From: Clostridia bacterium
Lineage (GTDB): Bacteria; Bacillota; Clostridia; Oscillospirales; CAG-272
NCBI GenBank assembly: GCA_017461765.1
Contig: JAFTXO010000011.1
Span: 1-57,311 of the forward strand
DNA: 57,311 bases
Reading direction: 5' to 3'
The translations under genes and the position numbers were made by a program. Below, in pieces: positions 24,821 through 34,860 of the stretch (position 1 is its first letter; each line of letters begins with the position of its first letter). The notes beneath the pieces were generated by a model. That model did not search any database, had not been told where the DNA came from, and saw nothing but the letters and a program-made list of their open reading frames with translations.

Positions 24821-26107
24821 ATGTCTAATAATTATAAATTTGAAACACTTCAGCTTCACGTTGGTCAAGAAACCGCAGATCCCGCAACCGATGCTCGCGC
24901 AGTACCGATCTATGCGACAACATCTTATGTATTTCACGATTCCGCTCATGCGGCGGCACGCTTCGGTCTTGCAGATGCAGGAAATATCTACGGCAGACTT
25001 ACAAACTCCACACAGGACGTTTTTGAAAAGAGAATAGCCGCACTTGAGGGCGGTGTTGCCGCACTTGCTTTAGCTTCGGGCGCTGCCGCTATTACATATA
25101 CTTTGCAGGCTCTCGGTCAGAACGGCGGTCACTTCGTAACACAAAAAACGATCTATGGCGGAAGCTACAATCTCCTTGCACATACACTCCCGAATTTCGG
25201 TATTACCGCAACATTTGTAAATATTCACGATCTTAAAGAGGTAGAAGCAGCAATTCAGGATAATACAAGAGCTATCTATATCGAAACGCTCGGAAACCCC
25301 AATAGCGATATTCCCGATATTGACGCACTTGCAGAGCTTGCACATAAGCACGGCTTGCCGCTCGTTGTTGATAATACCTTCGGAACACCTTATCTTATCC
25401 GTCCTATCGAGCACGGCGCAGATATCGTTGTACACTCCGCAACTAAGTTTATCGGCGGACACGGAACAACGCTTGGCGGCGTGATCGTAGATTCCGGTAA
25501 ATTCGATTGGACGGCATCGGGTAAATATCCCGCAATTGCAGATCCCAACCCGTCCTATCACGGTGTATCGTTTGTGAAGGCGGTAGGTCCTGCGGCATTC
25601 GTTACTTACATTCGTGCAATCTTGCTTCGTGATACAGGCGCAACTATTTCGCCTTTTGCGGCATTCTTGCTCCTTCAGGGAACGGAAACGCTTTCTTTGA
25701 GACTTGAGCGTCATGCGGAAAATACCAAAAAGGTAGTCGAGTTCCTTGTAAATCATCCTCAGGTAGAGAAGGTTAACCATCCCTCCTTGCCCGACCATCC
25801 CGATCACAAGCTCTATCAGAAATATTTCCCGAACGGAGGCGCATCGATCTTTACATTTGAGATCAAGGGCGGCGTAAAGGAAGCACATAAATTTATCGAT
25901 AGCCTTAAGATCTTCTCATTACTCGCTAATGTTGCAGATGTAAAGAGCCTTGTTATCCATCCCGCAACCACCACACACAGCCAGCTTACAGAAGCGGAGC
26001 TTGAGGATCAGGGCATTAAACCAAACACTATCCGTCTTTCTATCGGTACAGAGCATATTGATGATATCATTGCCGACCTTCAGAACGGCTTTGATGCAGT
26101 AAAATAA
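24821..26107 (+). CDS. metY: O-acetylhomoserine sulfhydrylase MetY
   Basis: A 428-aa Cys/Met-metabolism PLP enzyme. It makes homocysteine from O-acetylhomoserine and sulfide (or a sulfur-carrier thiocarboxylate in some bacteria). It opens with [35 protein letters not shown] is near 82; the PLP lysine is in [18 protein letters not shown] near 208. Length matches the MetY group (about 425-430) rather than shorter MetB/MetC. The start follows AAAGGAA; six upstream codons are rejected. It is followed by cysK 18 bases on. Confidence 0.94.
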   Translation: MSNNYKFETLQLHVGQETADPATDARAVPIYATTSYVFHDSAHAAARFGLADAGNIYGRLTNSTQDVFEKRIAALEGGVAALALASGAAAITYTLQALGQNGGHFVTQKTIYGGSYNLLAHTLPNFGITATFVNIHDLKEVEAAIQDNTRAIYIETLGNPNSDIPDIDALAELAHKHGLPLVVDNTFGTPYLIRPIEHGADIVVHSATKFIGGHGTTLGGVIVDSGKFDWTASGKYPAIADPNPSYHGVSFVKAVGPAAFVTYIRAILLRDTGATISPFAAFLLLQGTETLSLRLERHAENTKKVVEFLVNHPQVEKVNHPSLPDHPDHKLYQKYFPNGGASIFTFEIKGGVKEAHKFIDSLKIFSLLANVADVKSLVIHPATTTHSQLTEAELEDQGIKPNTIRLSIGTEHIDDIIADLQNGFDAVK

Positions 26108-26125
26108 TTTTGAGAGGTAATAATC

Positions 26126-27058
26126 ATGTCTAAAATATATACATCCGCGGATCAGCTTATAGGAAAAACTCCGATTTTGGAGCTTACACATATTGAAAAA
26201 GAGCTCGGACTTAAAGCAAAGGTACTTGCAAAGCTTGAATATTTCAATCCCGCGGGATCAGTAAAGGACAGAATAGCAAAAGCAATGATTGACGAGGCAG
26301 AGGCCTCTGGCAAGCTTAAACCCGGCTCAGTGATTATCGAGCCGACCTCAGGTAACACGGGTATCGGTCTTGCTTCTGTTGCGGCATCAAGAGGATATAA
26401 AATAATTATTGTTATGCCCGAAACGATGTCAGTTGAGCGCAGACAGCTTATGAAAGCCTACGGAGCAGAGCTTGTGCTCACCGAGGGCGCAAAGGGAATG
26501 AAGGGCGCAATTGCAAAGGCAGAGGAGCTTGCTAAGGAAACACCGAACAGCTTTATCCCGGGTCAGTTCGTAAACCCTGCAAACCCCAAGGCTCACAGAG
26601 AGCATACAGGTCCTGAAATTTATGAGGATACCGACGGAAAGGTTGATATCTTCGTAGCAGGTGTAGGCACAGGTGGAACTGTAACAGGCGTTGGTGAATA
26701 CCTTAAGTCAAAGAACCCGAATGTAAAGGTGGTTGCCGTAGAGCCCGCTTCCTCGGCGGTTCTTTCAACAGGCGTTGCAGGACCGCATAAGATCCAGGGC
26801 ATCGGCGCAGGCTTTGTTCCCGATGTTCTCAACACAAAGGTTTATGATGAGATCATTCCCGTATCCAACGAGGATGCGTTTGCAACAGGAAAATTGATCG
26901 GTAAGAGCGAGGGCGTGCTTGTCGGAATTTCCTCAGGAGCGGCTACCTATGCGGCAATAGAGCTTGCAAAACGTCCCGAAAATGCAGGAAAGACCATCGT
27001 AGTACTTCTTCCCGATACAGGCGACAGATACCTTTCCACACCTCTTTTTGCGGAATAA
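26126..27058 (+). CDS. cysK: Cysteine synthase CysK
   Basis: A 310-aa O-acetylserine sulfhydrylase. It makes cysteine from O-acetylserine and sulfide. PLP lysine in [15 protein letters not shown] near 43, substrate loop [12 protein letters not shown] near 70, PLP phosphate loop [15 protein letters not shown] near 177. Full family length. The AGAGG ribosome site follows metY directly; both share the operator-controlled promoter and end at the terminator at 27068. Confidence 0.96.
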   Translation: MSKIYTSADQLIGKTPILELTHIEKELGLKAKVLAKLEYFNPAGSVKDRIAKAMIDEAEASGKLKPGSVIIEPTSGNTGIGLASVAASRGYKIIIVMPETMSVERRQLMKAYGAELVLTEGAKGMKGAIAKAEELAKETPNSFIPGQFVNPANPKAHREHTGPEIYEDTDGKVDIFVAGVGTGGTVTGVGEYLKSKNPNVKVVAVEPASSAVLSTGVAGPHKIQGIGAGFVPDVLNTKVYDEIIPVSNEDAFATGKLIGKSEGVLVGISSGAATYAAIELAKRPENAGKTIVVLLPDTGDRYLSTPLFAE

Positions 27059-27067
27059 ACTGAAAAT

Positions 27068-27104
27068 AATCACCGGTACCTGTTGATGCGAGTGCCGGTG
27101 ATTT
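27068..27104 (+). terminator. Terminator of metY-cysK
   Basis: AATCACCGGTAC / GTGCCGGTGATT stem (one wobble pair), then a T-rich tail. Confidence 0.82.
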
Positions 27105-27148
27105 TATTAAATAATGATATTAATATAGAAATTATGGAGACAATAAAT

Positions 27149-27706
27149 ATGATACCGACGCCAAAAGAATCATTTGAATTATTAAAGGAATATAACAAGG
27201 GCGAGTTTCATCTGAAGCACGCAAAAACCGTCGGCGGAGTGATGCGATGGTACGCGAACGAGCTTGGCTACGGGGACGAGGCTGATTTTTGGGAAACGGT
27301 CGGTATTTTGCATGACCTTGATTTCGAACAGTATCCCGAACAGCACTGTATAAAAGAGCAAGAGCTTTTGAAAGATCACGGAGTAGACGAAAGAATAATT
27401 CACGCCACCGCAAGCCACGGCTACGCTTTAACTGTGGATATAAAGCCCGAGCATGAAATGGAAAAGGTGCTTTACGCGGTGGACGAGCTTACAGGACTTA
27501 TCTGGGCTGTCGCTATTATGCGACCGTCGGGAAGCTTTGAGGATCTGGAGCTTAAATCCGTGAAGAAAAAATACAAAAATTTAAATTTTGCCGCAGGATG
27601 CTCAAGAGAGGTCATCGAGCGCGGAGCAAATATGCTCGGCTGGACACTTGATGAGCTGATAACAAAAACAATTGTTGCTATGCGTACAATAGAAAAGGAG
27701 TCTTGA
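27149..27706 (+). CDS. HD-domain protein
   Basis: A 185-aa HD phosphohydrolase-like protein. The HD pair is in ETVGILHDLDFEQYPEQHC near 50-67, preceded by a conserved His (FHLKHAKTVGGVMRW), and another metal residue lies in IHATASHG near 88. The substrate is unknown; relatives are often annotated hydrolase or deaminase without proof. The start is the ATG 9 bases after GGAG; upstream codons are rejected. It lies two bases before the cysteine desulfurase gene and is probably cotranscribed. Confidence 0.75.
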   Translation: MIPTPKESFELLKEYNKGEFHLKHAKTVGGVMRWYANELGYGDEADFWETVGILHDLDFEQYPEQHCIKEQELLKDHGVDERIIHATASHGYALTVDIKPEHEMEKVLYAVDELTGLIWAVAIMRPSGSFEDLELKSVKKKYKNLNFAAGCSREVIERGANMLGWTLDELITKTIVAMRTIEKES

Positions 27707-27707
27707 A

Positions 27708-28919
27708 ATGAACTGTTTGAACGGATGTAGAAATATATATATAGATAATGCTGCAACGACCAAGATGAGCAAATCTGCAATTAACGCAATGCTGCCGTAT
27801 TTAGACGGTATTTACGGAAACCCCTCAAGTCTTCACAGCGAGGGACAAAAGGCAGCAGAGGCGCTTGTCGGCGCAAGAGAGCGAATTGCAAAATGCCTTG
27901 GATGCACATCGAGAGATCTGACCTTCACCTCGGGCGGCAGTGAAGCGGATAATCAGGCAATAGTTTCCGCTGCGCGTATCGGTGAGAAAAAGGGAAAGAA
28001 GCACATCGTTTCTACCGCCTTTGAGCATCACGCCGTTTTGCATACGCTTGAAAGACTTAAAAAGGAAGGCTTCGAGATAACTCTTCTTGATGTTCACGAA
28101 AACGGACTTGTAACTCCGGAGCAGGTTGCTGAGGCGATCCGCCCCGATACCTGTCTTGTTACAGTTATGTACGCAAACAATGAGATAGGAACTATTCAGC
28201 CGATTGCCGAGATAGGAGCGATTTGCCGCGAAAGGGGCGTGCTTTTCCACACCGATGCGGTACAGGCGGTTGGACATTTGAAAATCAATGTCACGGAGCA
28301 AAATATAGATATGCTCTCACTTTCAGCGCATAAGTTCCACGGCCCTAAGGGAATTGGCGTTTTGTATGCAAGAAAGGGAATACCCCTTACCAACCTTATA
28401 GAGGGTGGTGCGCAGGAAAGAGGTAAGCGCGCGGGAACGGAGAATATTCCCGCCATAATGGGAATGGCAACAGCGCTTGAGGAAGCGTGTGAAAATATAG
28501 ATAAAAATACAAAAAAATTAACCGCACTAAGAGACAGACTTATTTCGGGTCTTTCCGAGATACCGCATTCTATCCTGAACGGAGATGCGAAAAAGAGGCT
28601 TCCCGGTAATGTAAACTTCTGCTTTGAGGGCATTGAGGGAGAATCGTTGCTTCTTTTGTTGGATGACAAGGGAATTTGCGCATCATCAGGCTCTGCCTGC
28701 ACGTCGGGATCTCTTGATCCGAGCCATGTGCTCCTTGCAATCGGCAGAGTGCACGATATTGCTCACGGCTCTCTAAGGTTGAGTCTTTCCGAGGAGAACA
28801 CTGAAGAGGAGATCGAATATACGATCGGAGCGGTCAAGGAAGTTGTAGAATATTTACGCTCAATTTCTCCGATATGGCGAGATCTTTCAAGCGGTAAAAA
28901 GAAATTTATTATAAAATGA
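27708..28919 (+). CDS. nifS: Cysteine desulfurase, NifS/IscS type
   Basis: A 403-aa class V aminotransferase-fold enzyme that takes sulfur from cysteine as an enzyme persulfide. N-terminus IYIDNAATTKMSKSA; PLP lysine in LSLSAHKFHGPKGIGVLY near 210; catalytic Cys in ASSGSACTSGSLDPSH near 330, the long-loop group I type. It is followed by nifU and mnmA, so it should feed Fe-S scaffold assembly and tRNA thiolation. Its C-terminus has a short extra tail (RDLSSGKKKF). The AAAGGAG ribosome site fixes the start. Confidence 0.93.
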   Translation: MNCLNGCRNIYIDNAATTKMSKSAINAMLPYLDGIYGNPSSLHSEGQKAAEALVGARERIAKCLGCTSRDLTFTSGGSEADNQAIVSAARIGEKKGKKHIVSTAFEHHAVLHTLERLKKEGFEITLLDVHENGLVTPEQVAEAIRPDTCLVTVMYANNEIGTIQPIAEIGAICRERGVLFHTDAVQAVGHLKINVTEQNIDMLSLSAHKFHGPKGIGVLYARKGIPLTNLIEGGAQERGKRAGTENIPAIMGMATALEEACENIDKNTKKLTALRDRLISGLSEIPHSILNGDAKKRLPGNVNFCFEGIEGESLLLLLDDKGICASSGSACTSGSLDPSHVLLAIGRVHDIAHGSLRLSLSEENTEEEIEYTIGAVKEVVEYLRSISPIWRDLSSGKKKFIIK

Positions 28920-28930
28920 GGTTATACGAG

Positions 28931-29365
28931 ATGGCATTATACAGTGAAAAGGTTATGGATCATTTCCGCAATCCCCGCAATGTCGGAGTAATTGAAAATG
29001 CAGACGGCGTTGGCGAGGTAGGCAACGCAAAATGCGGAGATATTATGAAAATCTATTTGAAGATAGAAAACGATATTATAGTCGATGTAAAATTTGAAAC
29101 CTTCGGTTGCGGAAGCGCGATCGCATCAAGCTCAATGGCAACAGAGCTTATAAAGGGCAAGCCTGTATCGCAGGCATTGGAATTAACAAACAAAGCGGTT
29201 GTAGAGGCGCTTGACGGTCTTCCCGCACATAAGCTTCATTGCTCGGTGCTTGCCGAGGAAGCTATAAAGGCGGCGCTTAAGGATTACTACGATAAAAACG
29301 GTATCGAGTACGACCGCAGTCTTTTCCCTGACTGCGCAAGCTGCGGTCACTGCTGTGAAATATAA
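28931..29365 (+). CDS. nifU: NifU/IscU-like Fe-S cluster scaffold
   Basis: A 144-aa IscU-fold scaffold. It starts MALYSEKVMDHFRNPRNVG. Cluster ligands are Cys in NAKCGD near 36, FGCGSAIASS near 62 and HCSVLAEEA near 105, in the usual spacing. It accepts sulfur from the NifS just upstream and iron to build clusters. Unlike plain IscU it ends in a four-Cys tail, DCASCGHCCEI, of unknown use. The start was chosen after GAGG; five upstream codons overlap nifS. The stop overlaps the mnmA start by one base. Confidence 0.92.
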   Translation: MALYSEKVMDHFRNPRNVGVIENADGVGEVGNAKCGDIMKIYLKIENDIIVDVKFETFGCGSAIASSSMATELIKGKPVSQALELTNKAVVEALDGLPAHKLHCSVLAEEAIKAALKDYYDKNGIEYDRSLFPDCASCGHCCEI

Positions 29366-30426
29366 TGAAGGCTCTTATTGCAATGAGTGGGGGAGTCGAT
29401 TCCTCACTTGCGGCAAAATTGATGATCGAGCGTGGATTTGAATGTATCGGCTGTACGATGAAGCTGTATCAAAACGAGGATGCCGGTATCGAGCGCTCGC
29501 GTACCTGTTGCTCCCTTGACGACGTCGAGGATGCAAGAAGCGTCTCTTACAAGCTCGGAATGCCGTTTTACGTGTTTAATTTCACGCAGGATTTTAAAAA
29601 TACAGTTATACGTAATTTTATCGAAGGCTACGAAAAGGGCGTTACTCCAAATCCTTGTATCGACTGCAACAGATATATGAAATTCGATAAGCTGTATGAG
29701 CGTGCCAAAGCCTTGGGATGCGATTATATTGTAACGGGACACTATGCAAGGATCGAAAAGCAAAACGGAGAATATGTGCTTAAAAAGGCTCTTGACGAAA
29801 CAAAGGATCAGACTTATGTTCTGTATTCCTTAACGCAGGAGCAGCTTGCGCACATTCAGTTTCCGCTCGGAGAAATGAAAAAAACGCAGGTGCGTGCGCT
29901 TGCCGAGCAAAGCGGATTTATAAATGCAAATAAGCCGGACAGTCAGGATATCTGCTTCGTTCCCGACGGTGATTATGCCCGTGTGATAGAGCTTCACACG
30001 GGTAAAAAATCGATGCAGGGTAACTTCGTTGATGCACAGGGAAATATCCTCGGCAGACACAAGGGAATTGCTCATTATACCTTGGGACAGAGAAAAGGAC
30101 TCGGTATTTCAAGCACAGAGCCGTTATATGTTTGTAAAATATGCTCGCAAAGCGGTGATGTGGTTCTCGGAGGAGGTAAGGAGCTATTCGGCAATGAGGC
30201 AAATGTATGTGATTTTAACTGGATAAGCCCCTCATCACCAAAAGACACCTTTCGCTGTAAGGTTAAGATACGCTACCGTCAGCCCGAGCAGTGGGCAAGT
30301 GTTACTCCGACGGGCGACAGCACCGTTCATATCACCTTCGACGACCCTCAAAGGGCGATTACTCCCGGTCAGGCGGCTGTATTGTATGACGGCGATACCG
30401 TTCTTGGCGGAGGAACTATTAAATAA
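29365..30426 (+). CDS. mnmA: tRNA-specific 2-thiouridylase MnmA
   Basis: A 353-aa enzyme that activates U34 of Lys, Glu and Gln tRNAs with ATP and inserts sulfur. PP-loop AMSGGVDSSLAAKLM at 6-20. Catalytic Cys in NPCIDCNRYMKF near 97; the second Cys in DSQDICFVPDG near 195. C-terminal beta-barrel domains follow. A TusA-type or NifS-type donor is needed; NifS of the same operon is the likely source. It acts on the same uridine as MnmG at 8347. Translationally coupled to nifU. Confidence 0.96.
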   Translation: MKALIAMSGGVDSSLAAKLMIERGFECIGCTMKLYQNEDAGIERSRTCCSLDDVEDARSVSYKLGMPFYVFNFTQDFKNTVIRNFIEGYEKGVTPNPCIDCNRYMKFDKLYERAKALGCDYIVTGHYARIEKQNGEYVLKKALDETKDQTYVLYSLTQEQLAHIQFPLGEMKKTQVRALAEQSGFINANKPDSQDICFVPDGDYARVIELHTGKKSMQGNFVDAQGNILGRHKGIAHYTLGQRKGLGISSTEPLYVCKICSQSGDVVLGGGKELFGNEANVCDFNWISPSSPKDTFRCKVKIRYRQPEQWASVTPTGDSTVHITFDDPQRAITPGQAAVLYDGDTVLGGGTIK

Positions 30427-30450
30427 TTAAATAACAGAAGGTAAGCTGGT

Positions 30451-32013
30451 ATGATAACCAAACGATTCTATATTGGCGGTATGAGCTGTATAAACTGCCA
30501 AAGCAAAATAGAAAATAAATTAAAAGACCTAAACGGTGTGAAATCTATTCGTGTAAGCTACCGAACAGGAGCGGCGGATATTGAATTTGACACCGATAAA
30601 ATTTCCTTTGCCCGTATAGAGCAAGCTAACAAAAAGCTTGGATACGAGGTAAGAAGAGAGGGAAAAAGCACAAAATCAAACATTATAAGAGCGATCTGCC
30701 TTTTGGCAAGCGTTATTATCTTATACATAGTGCTTGAGCAATTTGGTATTTTGAATTTACTCGTTCCGAGTCAGCTTGCAAATAGCGGCATGGGATACGG
30801 AATGCTTTTCGTTGTGGGACTTTTGACATCCGTACACTGTATTGCGATGTGCGGAGGCATAAATCTTTCTCAGTGCTTACCGACAAAGGGATTGGAGGAC
30901 TGTGAGAAAAAAGCAACTGCGTTTCTGCCTGCCGTCTTATATAATCTCGGAAGAGTAATTTCTTATACTTTTATCGGATTTATTTTAGGACTTATAGGAT
31001 GGCTCATCGGAGGAGGCTCGGGTATCGGAGTTCCTACGGTTTTGCAGGGAGCTTTGAAGATCGTAGCAGGTATATTGATGATCGTTATGGGAATAAATAT
31101 GCTTGGAATATTTCCTTGGTTGCGTAAGCTTAATCCCCGTATGCCTGCTTTTATATCAAAAAAGATAGAAGCTCAAAAGCTAAGAGCCACAAGACCGTTC
31201 GTTATAGGGCTTTTGAATGGCTTGATGCCGTGTGGACCGCTACAATCGATGCAAATATTGGCGCTTGCCTGCGCAAATCCTTTTGTCGGCGCGCTTTCTA
31301 TGCTATTATTCAGCTTGGGAACTGTTCCGCTTATGCTCGGACTCGGCTCTCTTATATCGGTGCTTGGTATGCGCTTTACTCATACTATTATGAATATCGG
31401 CGCTGTTTTGGTTACCGTTCTCGGCTTTGCAATGCTTGCTCAGGGAGGCAGTCTTTCGGGATGGATATCATCGGAAATCCTTTTGTTCATAATTATCGCA
31501 CTTTCGGTTATAGGTATTGTATCGATAATTCCGTTTTCAAAAAAGCCATATCGGATAGTTAGCGTTGCTTTATCCTTTGCCGTTTTTATTACGGCGGGAG
31601 TTATTTGGCAATGCTCAAAGCGCGATGAAGCGCCGAGCGGTGATGAAATACAGGTCGTTGACGGATTTCAGATCGTCAACAGTACACTCTCTTCCGGAAG
31701 ATATCCTTCGATAACGGTAGAGGCGGGAGTTCCCGTTAAATGGATCATCAATGCACCGAGCGGAAGCATAAACAGCTGTAATTACAGAATGCTCGTTCAG
31801 GAATACGGCATCGAATACACATTTAAAAACGGTGAAAATGTTATTGAATTCACGCCGACAGAGACAGGTACGTTTTATTATACGTGCTGGATGGGAATGA
31901 TCAGAGGAAGCATCACTGTAACGCAGAAAAGCAGTGATGATACAGTGTCCTCAAGCAACGTCTCTACGCTATCCAGAAGCGACTCCCAAGGCGCGGTCGC
32001 TCAAATATCTTGA
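30451..32013 (+). CDS. HMA - TauE/DsbD-like membrane - cupredoxin fusion (copper handling)
   Basis: A 520-aa three-part protein. Residues 1-65 form a heavy-metal-associated domain with GGMSCINCQSKIE. Residues 75-390 hold about seven to eight membrane segments of the sulfite exporter TauE/SafE or DsbD_2 type (SVHCIAMCGG, GLMPCGPLQS, with conserved Cys). Residues 405-490 form an extracellular cupredoxin-like domain with candidate copper ligands in YTCWMGM. Such fusions are found beside copper ATPases in Firmicutes. It probably binds copper on both faces of the membrane or passes it to CopA (inference). CopA follows 21 bases on. Confidence 0.82.
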   Translation: MITKRFYIGGMSCINCQSKIENKLKDLNGVKSIRVSYRTGAADIEFDTDKISFARIEQANKKLGYEVRREGKSTKSNIIRAICLLASVIILYIVLEQFGILNLLVPSQLANSGMGYGMLFVVGLLTSVHCIAMCGGINLSQCLPTKGLEDCEKKATAFLPAVLYNLGRVISYTFIGFILGLIGWLIGGGSGIGVPTVLQGALKIVAGILMIVMGINMLGIFPWLRKLNPRMPAFISKKIEAQKLRATRPFVIGLLNGLMPCGPLQSMQILALACANPFVGALSMLLFSLGTVPLMLGLGSLISVLGMRFTHTIMNIGAVLVTVLGFAMLAQGGSLSGWISSEILLFIIIALSVIGIVSIIPFSKKPYRIVSVALSFAVFITAGVIWQCSKRDEAPSGDEIQVVDGFQIVNSTLSSGRYPSITVEAGVPVKWIINAPSGSINSCNYRMLVQEYGIEYTFKNGENVIEFTPTETGTFYYTCWMGMIRGSITVTQKSSDDTVSSSNVSTLSRSDSQGAVAQIS

Positions 32014-32034
32014 AAATGAGAAGAGAGGATTTAT

Positions 32035-34554
32035 ATGAAGCAATATAATGTTACGGGAATGAGCTGTGCGGCTTGCAGCACAAGAGTAGAAAAGGCCGTA
32101 TCAAAAGTTCCCGGTGTAACCTCTTGCTCGGTAAGCTTGCTTACAAATTCTATGGGAGTTGAGGGTACTGCCACGACGGAAGATATTATTGCTGCCGTGG
32201 AGCAGGCAGGCTACGGCGCATCTTCCAAGGATACGCAGACATCGGCAAAGTCAACGCTCGTATCTGAGGATCTGTTGGCGGATAAAGAAACTCCCGCACT
32301 CAAAAAGCGCTTGATCGCGTCGGTGGTGCTTCTTGTCGTTTTGATGTATCTTTCTATGGGGCACATGATGTGGGGATGGCCGTTGCCGTCATGGTTTGAT
32401 GATAATCACGTGGCAATGGGGCTTGTGCAGCTTTTGCTTTCGGGTATGATTATGGTAATCAACCAGAAATTCTTCATCAGCGGCTTTAAGAGCCTTTGGC
32501 ATAAAGCGCCAAATATGGATACCTTGGTAGCTATGGGCTCTGCGGTGTCCTTCCTTTACAGCGTTTACGTGCTGTTTGCTATGACAAGAGCGCAAGTGGA
32601 CGGTAATACGGAAGCGGTCATAATGTATATGATGGACTTCTATTTCGAAACGGCGGCGATGATCTTGACACTGATAACAGTGGGGAAAATGCTTGAGGCT
32701 CATTCAAAGGGTAAAACGACAGATGCTTTGAAAAGCCTTATGAAGCTGTCACCTAAAACAGCCGTTATTTTAAAAGACGGAGTTGAGGCTACCGTTCCGA
32801 TAGAGCAGGTACACAAGGGCGATATTTTTGTCGTTCGTCCCGGAGAAAATATTCCCGTTGACGGAATTGTAATCGAGGGAAGCAGTGCAGTCAACGAGTC
32901 AGCACTGACAGGAGAAAGCATTCCCGTTGATAAAGCGGTAGGAGATACGGTTTCTGCTGCTACCGTCAATCAGGCGGGCTTTATCAAATGCGAGGCAACA
33001 AGAGTCGGAGAAGACACTACGCTTTCGCAAATCATTCAGATGGTCAGTGATGCTGCGGCAACAAAGGCGAAAATATCTAAGGTTGCAGATAAGGTTTCGG
33101 GCGTTTTCGTTCCAATCGTGATCGTAATTTCCGTAATTACGGCGATTGTATGGCTCATTGTGAGACAGGATATCGGCTTCGCTCTTGCCCGTGCTATTTC
33201 CGTGCTGGTTATAAGCTGTCCGTGTGCATTGGGACTTGCAACACCCGTTGCAATTATGGTGGGCAACGGAAAAGGTGCTAAAAACGGCATATTGTTCAAA
33301 ACCGCTGTTTCCCTGGAGGAAGCGGGAAAAATCCGGATCGTAGCCTTGGATAAGACGGGAACGATTACAAGCGGAGACCCAAAGGTAACCGATATTATTC
33401 CCGCCGACGGAATAACGGATGAGGACTTTCTTATGATGGCATCCTCGCTGGAGCAAAAGAGCGAGCACCCCTTGGCAAAGGCGATATTGCAGGAAGCAAA
33501 AATGCGCTCACTTCAAATGGCAGAGGTTTCTGATTTTCAGGCGCTTACGGGAAACGGACTTACCGCGGTGCTTAACGGAAAGAAGCTGCTTGGCGGAAGT
33601 ATGAAATTCGTTAGTGCTCAGATATCGGTACATCAGACCTTTTTTGAAAAGGCAAAGCATCTTGCCGAAAGCGGAAAAACACCGCTTTTGTTTGCAGAGG
33701 ATGATCACTTGCTTGGCTTGATTGCTGTTGCTGACGTGATCAAGGAGGACAGTGCATCGGCAGTTAAGGAGCTTCAAAATATGGGCATTCGTGTCGTGAT
33801 GTTGACGGGAGATAACGAGCAGACCGCCAAAGCCATCGGAAAAGAGGCAGGCGTTGATGAGGTTATTGCGGGTGTTTTGCCCGATGGCAAGGAGCGTGTG
33901 ATTCGCGATCTGCAAAAGCAGGGTAAGGTTGCCATGGTTGGCGACGGCATAAACGATGCCCCTGCCTTGACAAGAGCTGATATCGGTATTGCTATTGGAG
34001 CGGGAACGGATATTGCAATCGATGCGGCGGATATCGTTTTGATGAAAAGCAATCTCAGTGATGTTCCTGCGGCAGTTCGCTTAAGCAGGGCAACTCTTAG
34101 AAATATCCATGAAAATCTTTTTTGGGCGTTTATTTATAATATTATCGGTATTCCGCTTGCCGCAGGCGTATTTGTTGCAATCGGGCTTACGCTCAATCCT
34201 ATGTTTGCGGCTGCCGCTATGAGCTTATCAAGCTTTTGCGTTGTTACCAATGCATTGCGTCTGAACCTATTTAAAATACGCAGTACAAAAAAAGACAGAA
34301 AAATAAGATCCGTCTCATGTAAAGCATCTTCGTACAAGGAAAATTACGAAAAGATACTGAATATTGAGGGGATGATGTGCGCGCACTGTGAAAACAGAGT
34401 AAAAAATGCGCTTGAAGCACTTTCCGAGGTAGATCTTGCAACAGTCAGATATGATAGCGGAACTGCTAAAGTAACGCTTAATGCACCGCTTGAGGACAGT
34501 ATACTTGTGAGCGCCGTTGAAAAAGAAGGCTACAGTGTAAAATCCGTTCAATAA
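32035..34554 (+). CDS. copA: Copper-translocating P-type ATPase CopA
   Basis: An 839-aa P1B ATPase. N-terminal HMA domain with [12 protein letters not shown]; actuator TGES in [11 protein letters not shown]; ion-binding [11 protein letters not shown] in a membrane helix; phosphorylation site [16 protein letters not shown] and [10 protein letters not shown] in the catalytic domain. It exports Cu(I). It has a second HMA domain at the far C-terminus ([16 protein letters not shown], about 775-790), an unusual place, after the last two helices. The AGAGG ribosome site fixes the start. It is paired with the HMA/cupredoxin protein. Confidence 0.95.
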   Translation: MKQYNVTGMSCAACSTRVEKAVSKVPGVTSCSVSLLTNSMGVEGTATTEDIIAAVEQAGYGASSKDTQTSAKSTLVSEDLLADKETPALKKRLIASVVLLVVLMYLSMGHMMWGWPLPSWFDDNHVAMGLVQLLLSGMIMVINQKFFISGFKSLWHKAPNMDTLVAMGSAVSFLYSVYVLFAMTRAQVDGNTEAVIMYMMDFYFETAAMILTLITVGKMLEAHSKGKTTDALKSLMKLSPKTAVILKDGVEATVPIEQVHKGDIFVVRPGENIPVDGIVIEGSSAVNESALTGESIPVDKAVGDTVSAATVNQAGFIKCEATRVGEDTTLSQIIQMVSDAAATKAKISKVADKVSGVFVPIVIVISVITAIVWLIVRQDIGFALARAISVLVISCPCALGLATPVAIMVGNGKGAKNGILFKTAVSLEEAGKIRIVALDKTGTITSGDPKVTDIIPADGITDEDFLMMASSLEQKSEHPLAKAILQEAKMRSLQMAEVSDFQALTGNGLTAVLNGKKLLGGSMKFVSAQISVHQTFFEKAKHLAESGKTPLLFAEDDHLLGLIAVADVIKEDSASAVKELQNMGIRVVMLTGDNEQTAKAIGKEAGVDEVIAGVLPDGKERVIRDLQKQGKVAMVGDGINDAPALTRADIGIAIGAGTDIAIDAADIVLMKSNLSDVPAAVRLSRATLRNIHENLFWAFIYNIIGIPLAAGVFVAIGLTLNPMFAAAAMSLSSFCVVTNALRLNLFKIRSTKKDRKIRSVSCKASSYKENYEKILNIEGMMCAHCENRVKNALEALSEVDLATVRYDSGTAKVTLNAPLEDSILVSAVEKEGYSVKSVQ

Positions 34555-34638
34555 TTTTTAATACGGAAGGCGGGGCTTTGACCGTTTCAAATTTGGTTTT
34601 GTCTTTTCCCGCTTGCTATATAAAGAAAGGATATTTTT

Positions 34639-34860
34639 ATGATTTTGAGTTTTTCCGACATTACGGAGTTTAAAAAAGCGATCGATCAGAGATTTTCTAT
34701 CAAAATACACTTTCACGACTGCTGCGGAGGACAGCATTTTACGGTTGATGAGATGACTGAGGAGCTTAAGGAATATATCGCATCATACTTTGCCGAGCGC
34801 AAGCTGAAGGTGCGTTTTTCGGAAGACAGTAAACACTTCTCCGTGGAGGAACTTTCATAA
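34639..34860 (+). CDS. Small RDAC-like protein, 73 aa
   Basis: A 73-aa acidic protein with KIHFHDCCGGQHFTVDEM near the centre and a C-terminal helix-strand. It resembles short Firmicute proteins called RDAC family, where the motif reads RDAC; here it is HDCC (recollection, not searched). Function unknown; the paired Cys and two His could bind a metal, and copA lies just upstream. AAAGG ribosome site. Its stop overlaps the tcdA start by one base, so the two are coupled. Confidence 0.65.
   Translation: MILSFSDITEFKKAIDQRFSIKIHFHDCCGGQHFTVDEMTEELKEYIASYFAERKLKVRFSEDSKHFSVEELS

Noticed and set aside
25070-25888. Long minus-strand reading frame opposite metY
   Set aside because: It lies wholly inside a conserved gene, has no ribosome site, and its composition mirrors the coding strand. 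The same holds for minus-strand frames at 42014-42838, 12341-13057 and 48547-49308.
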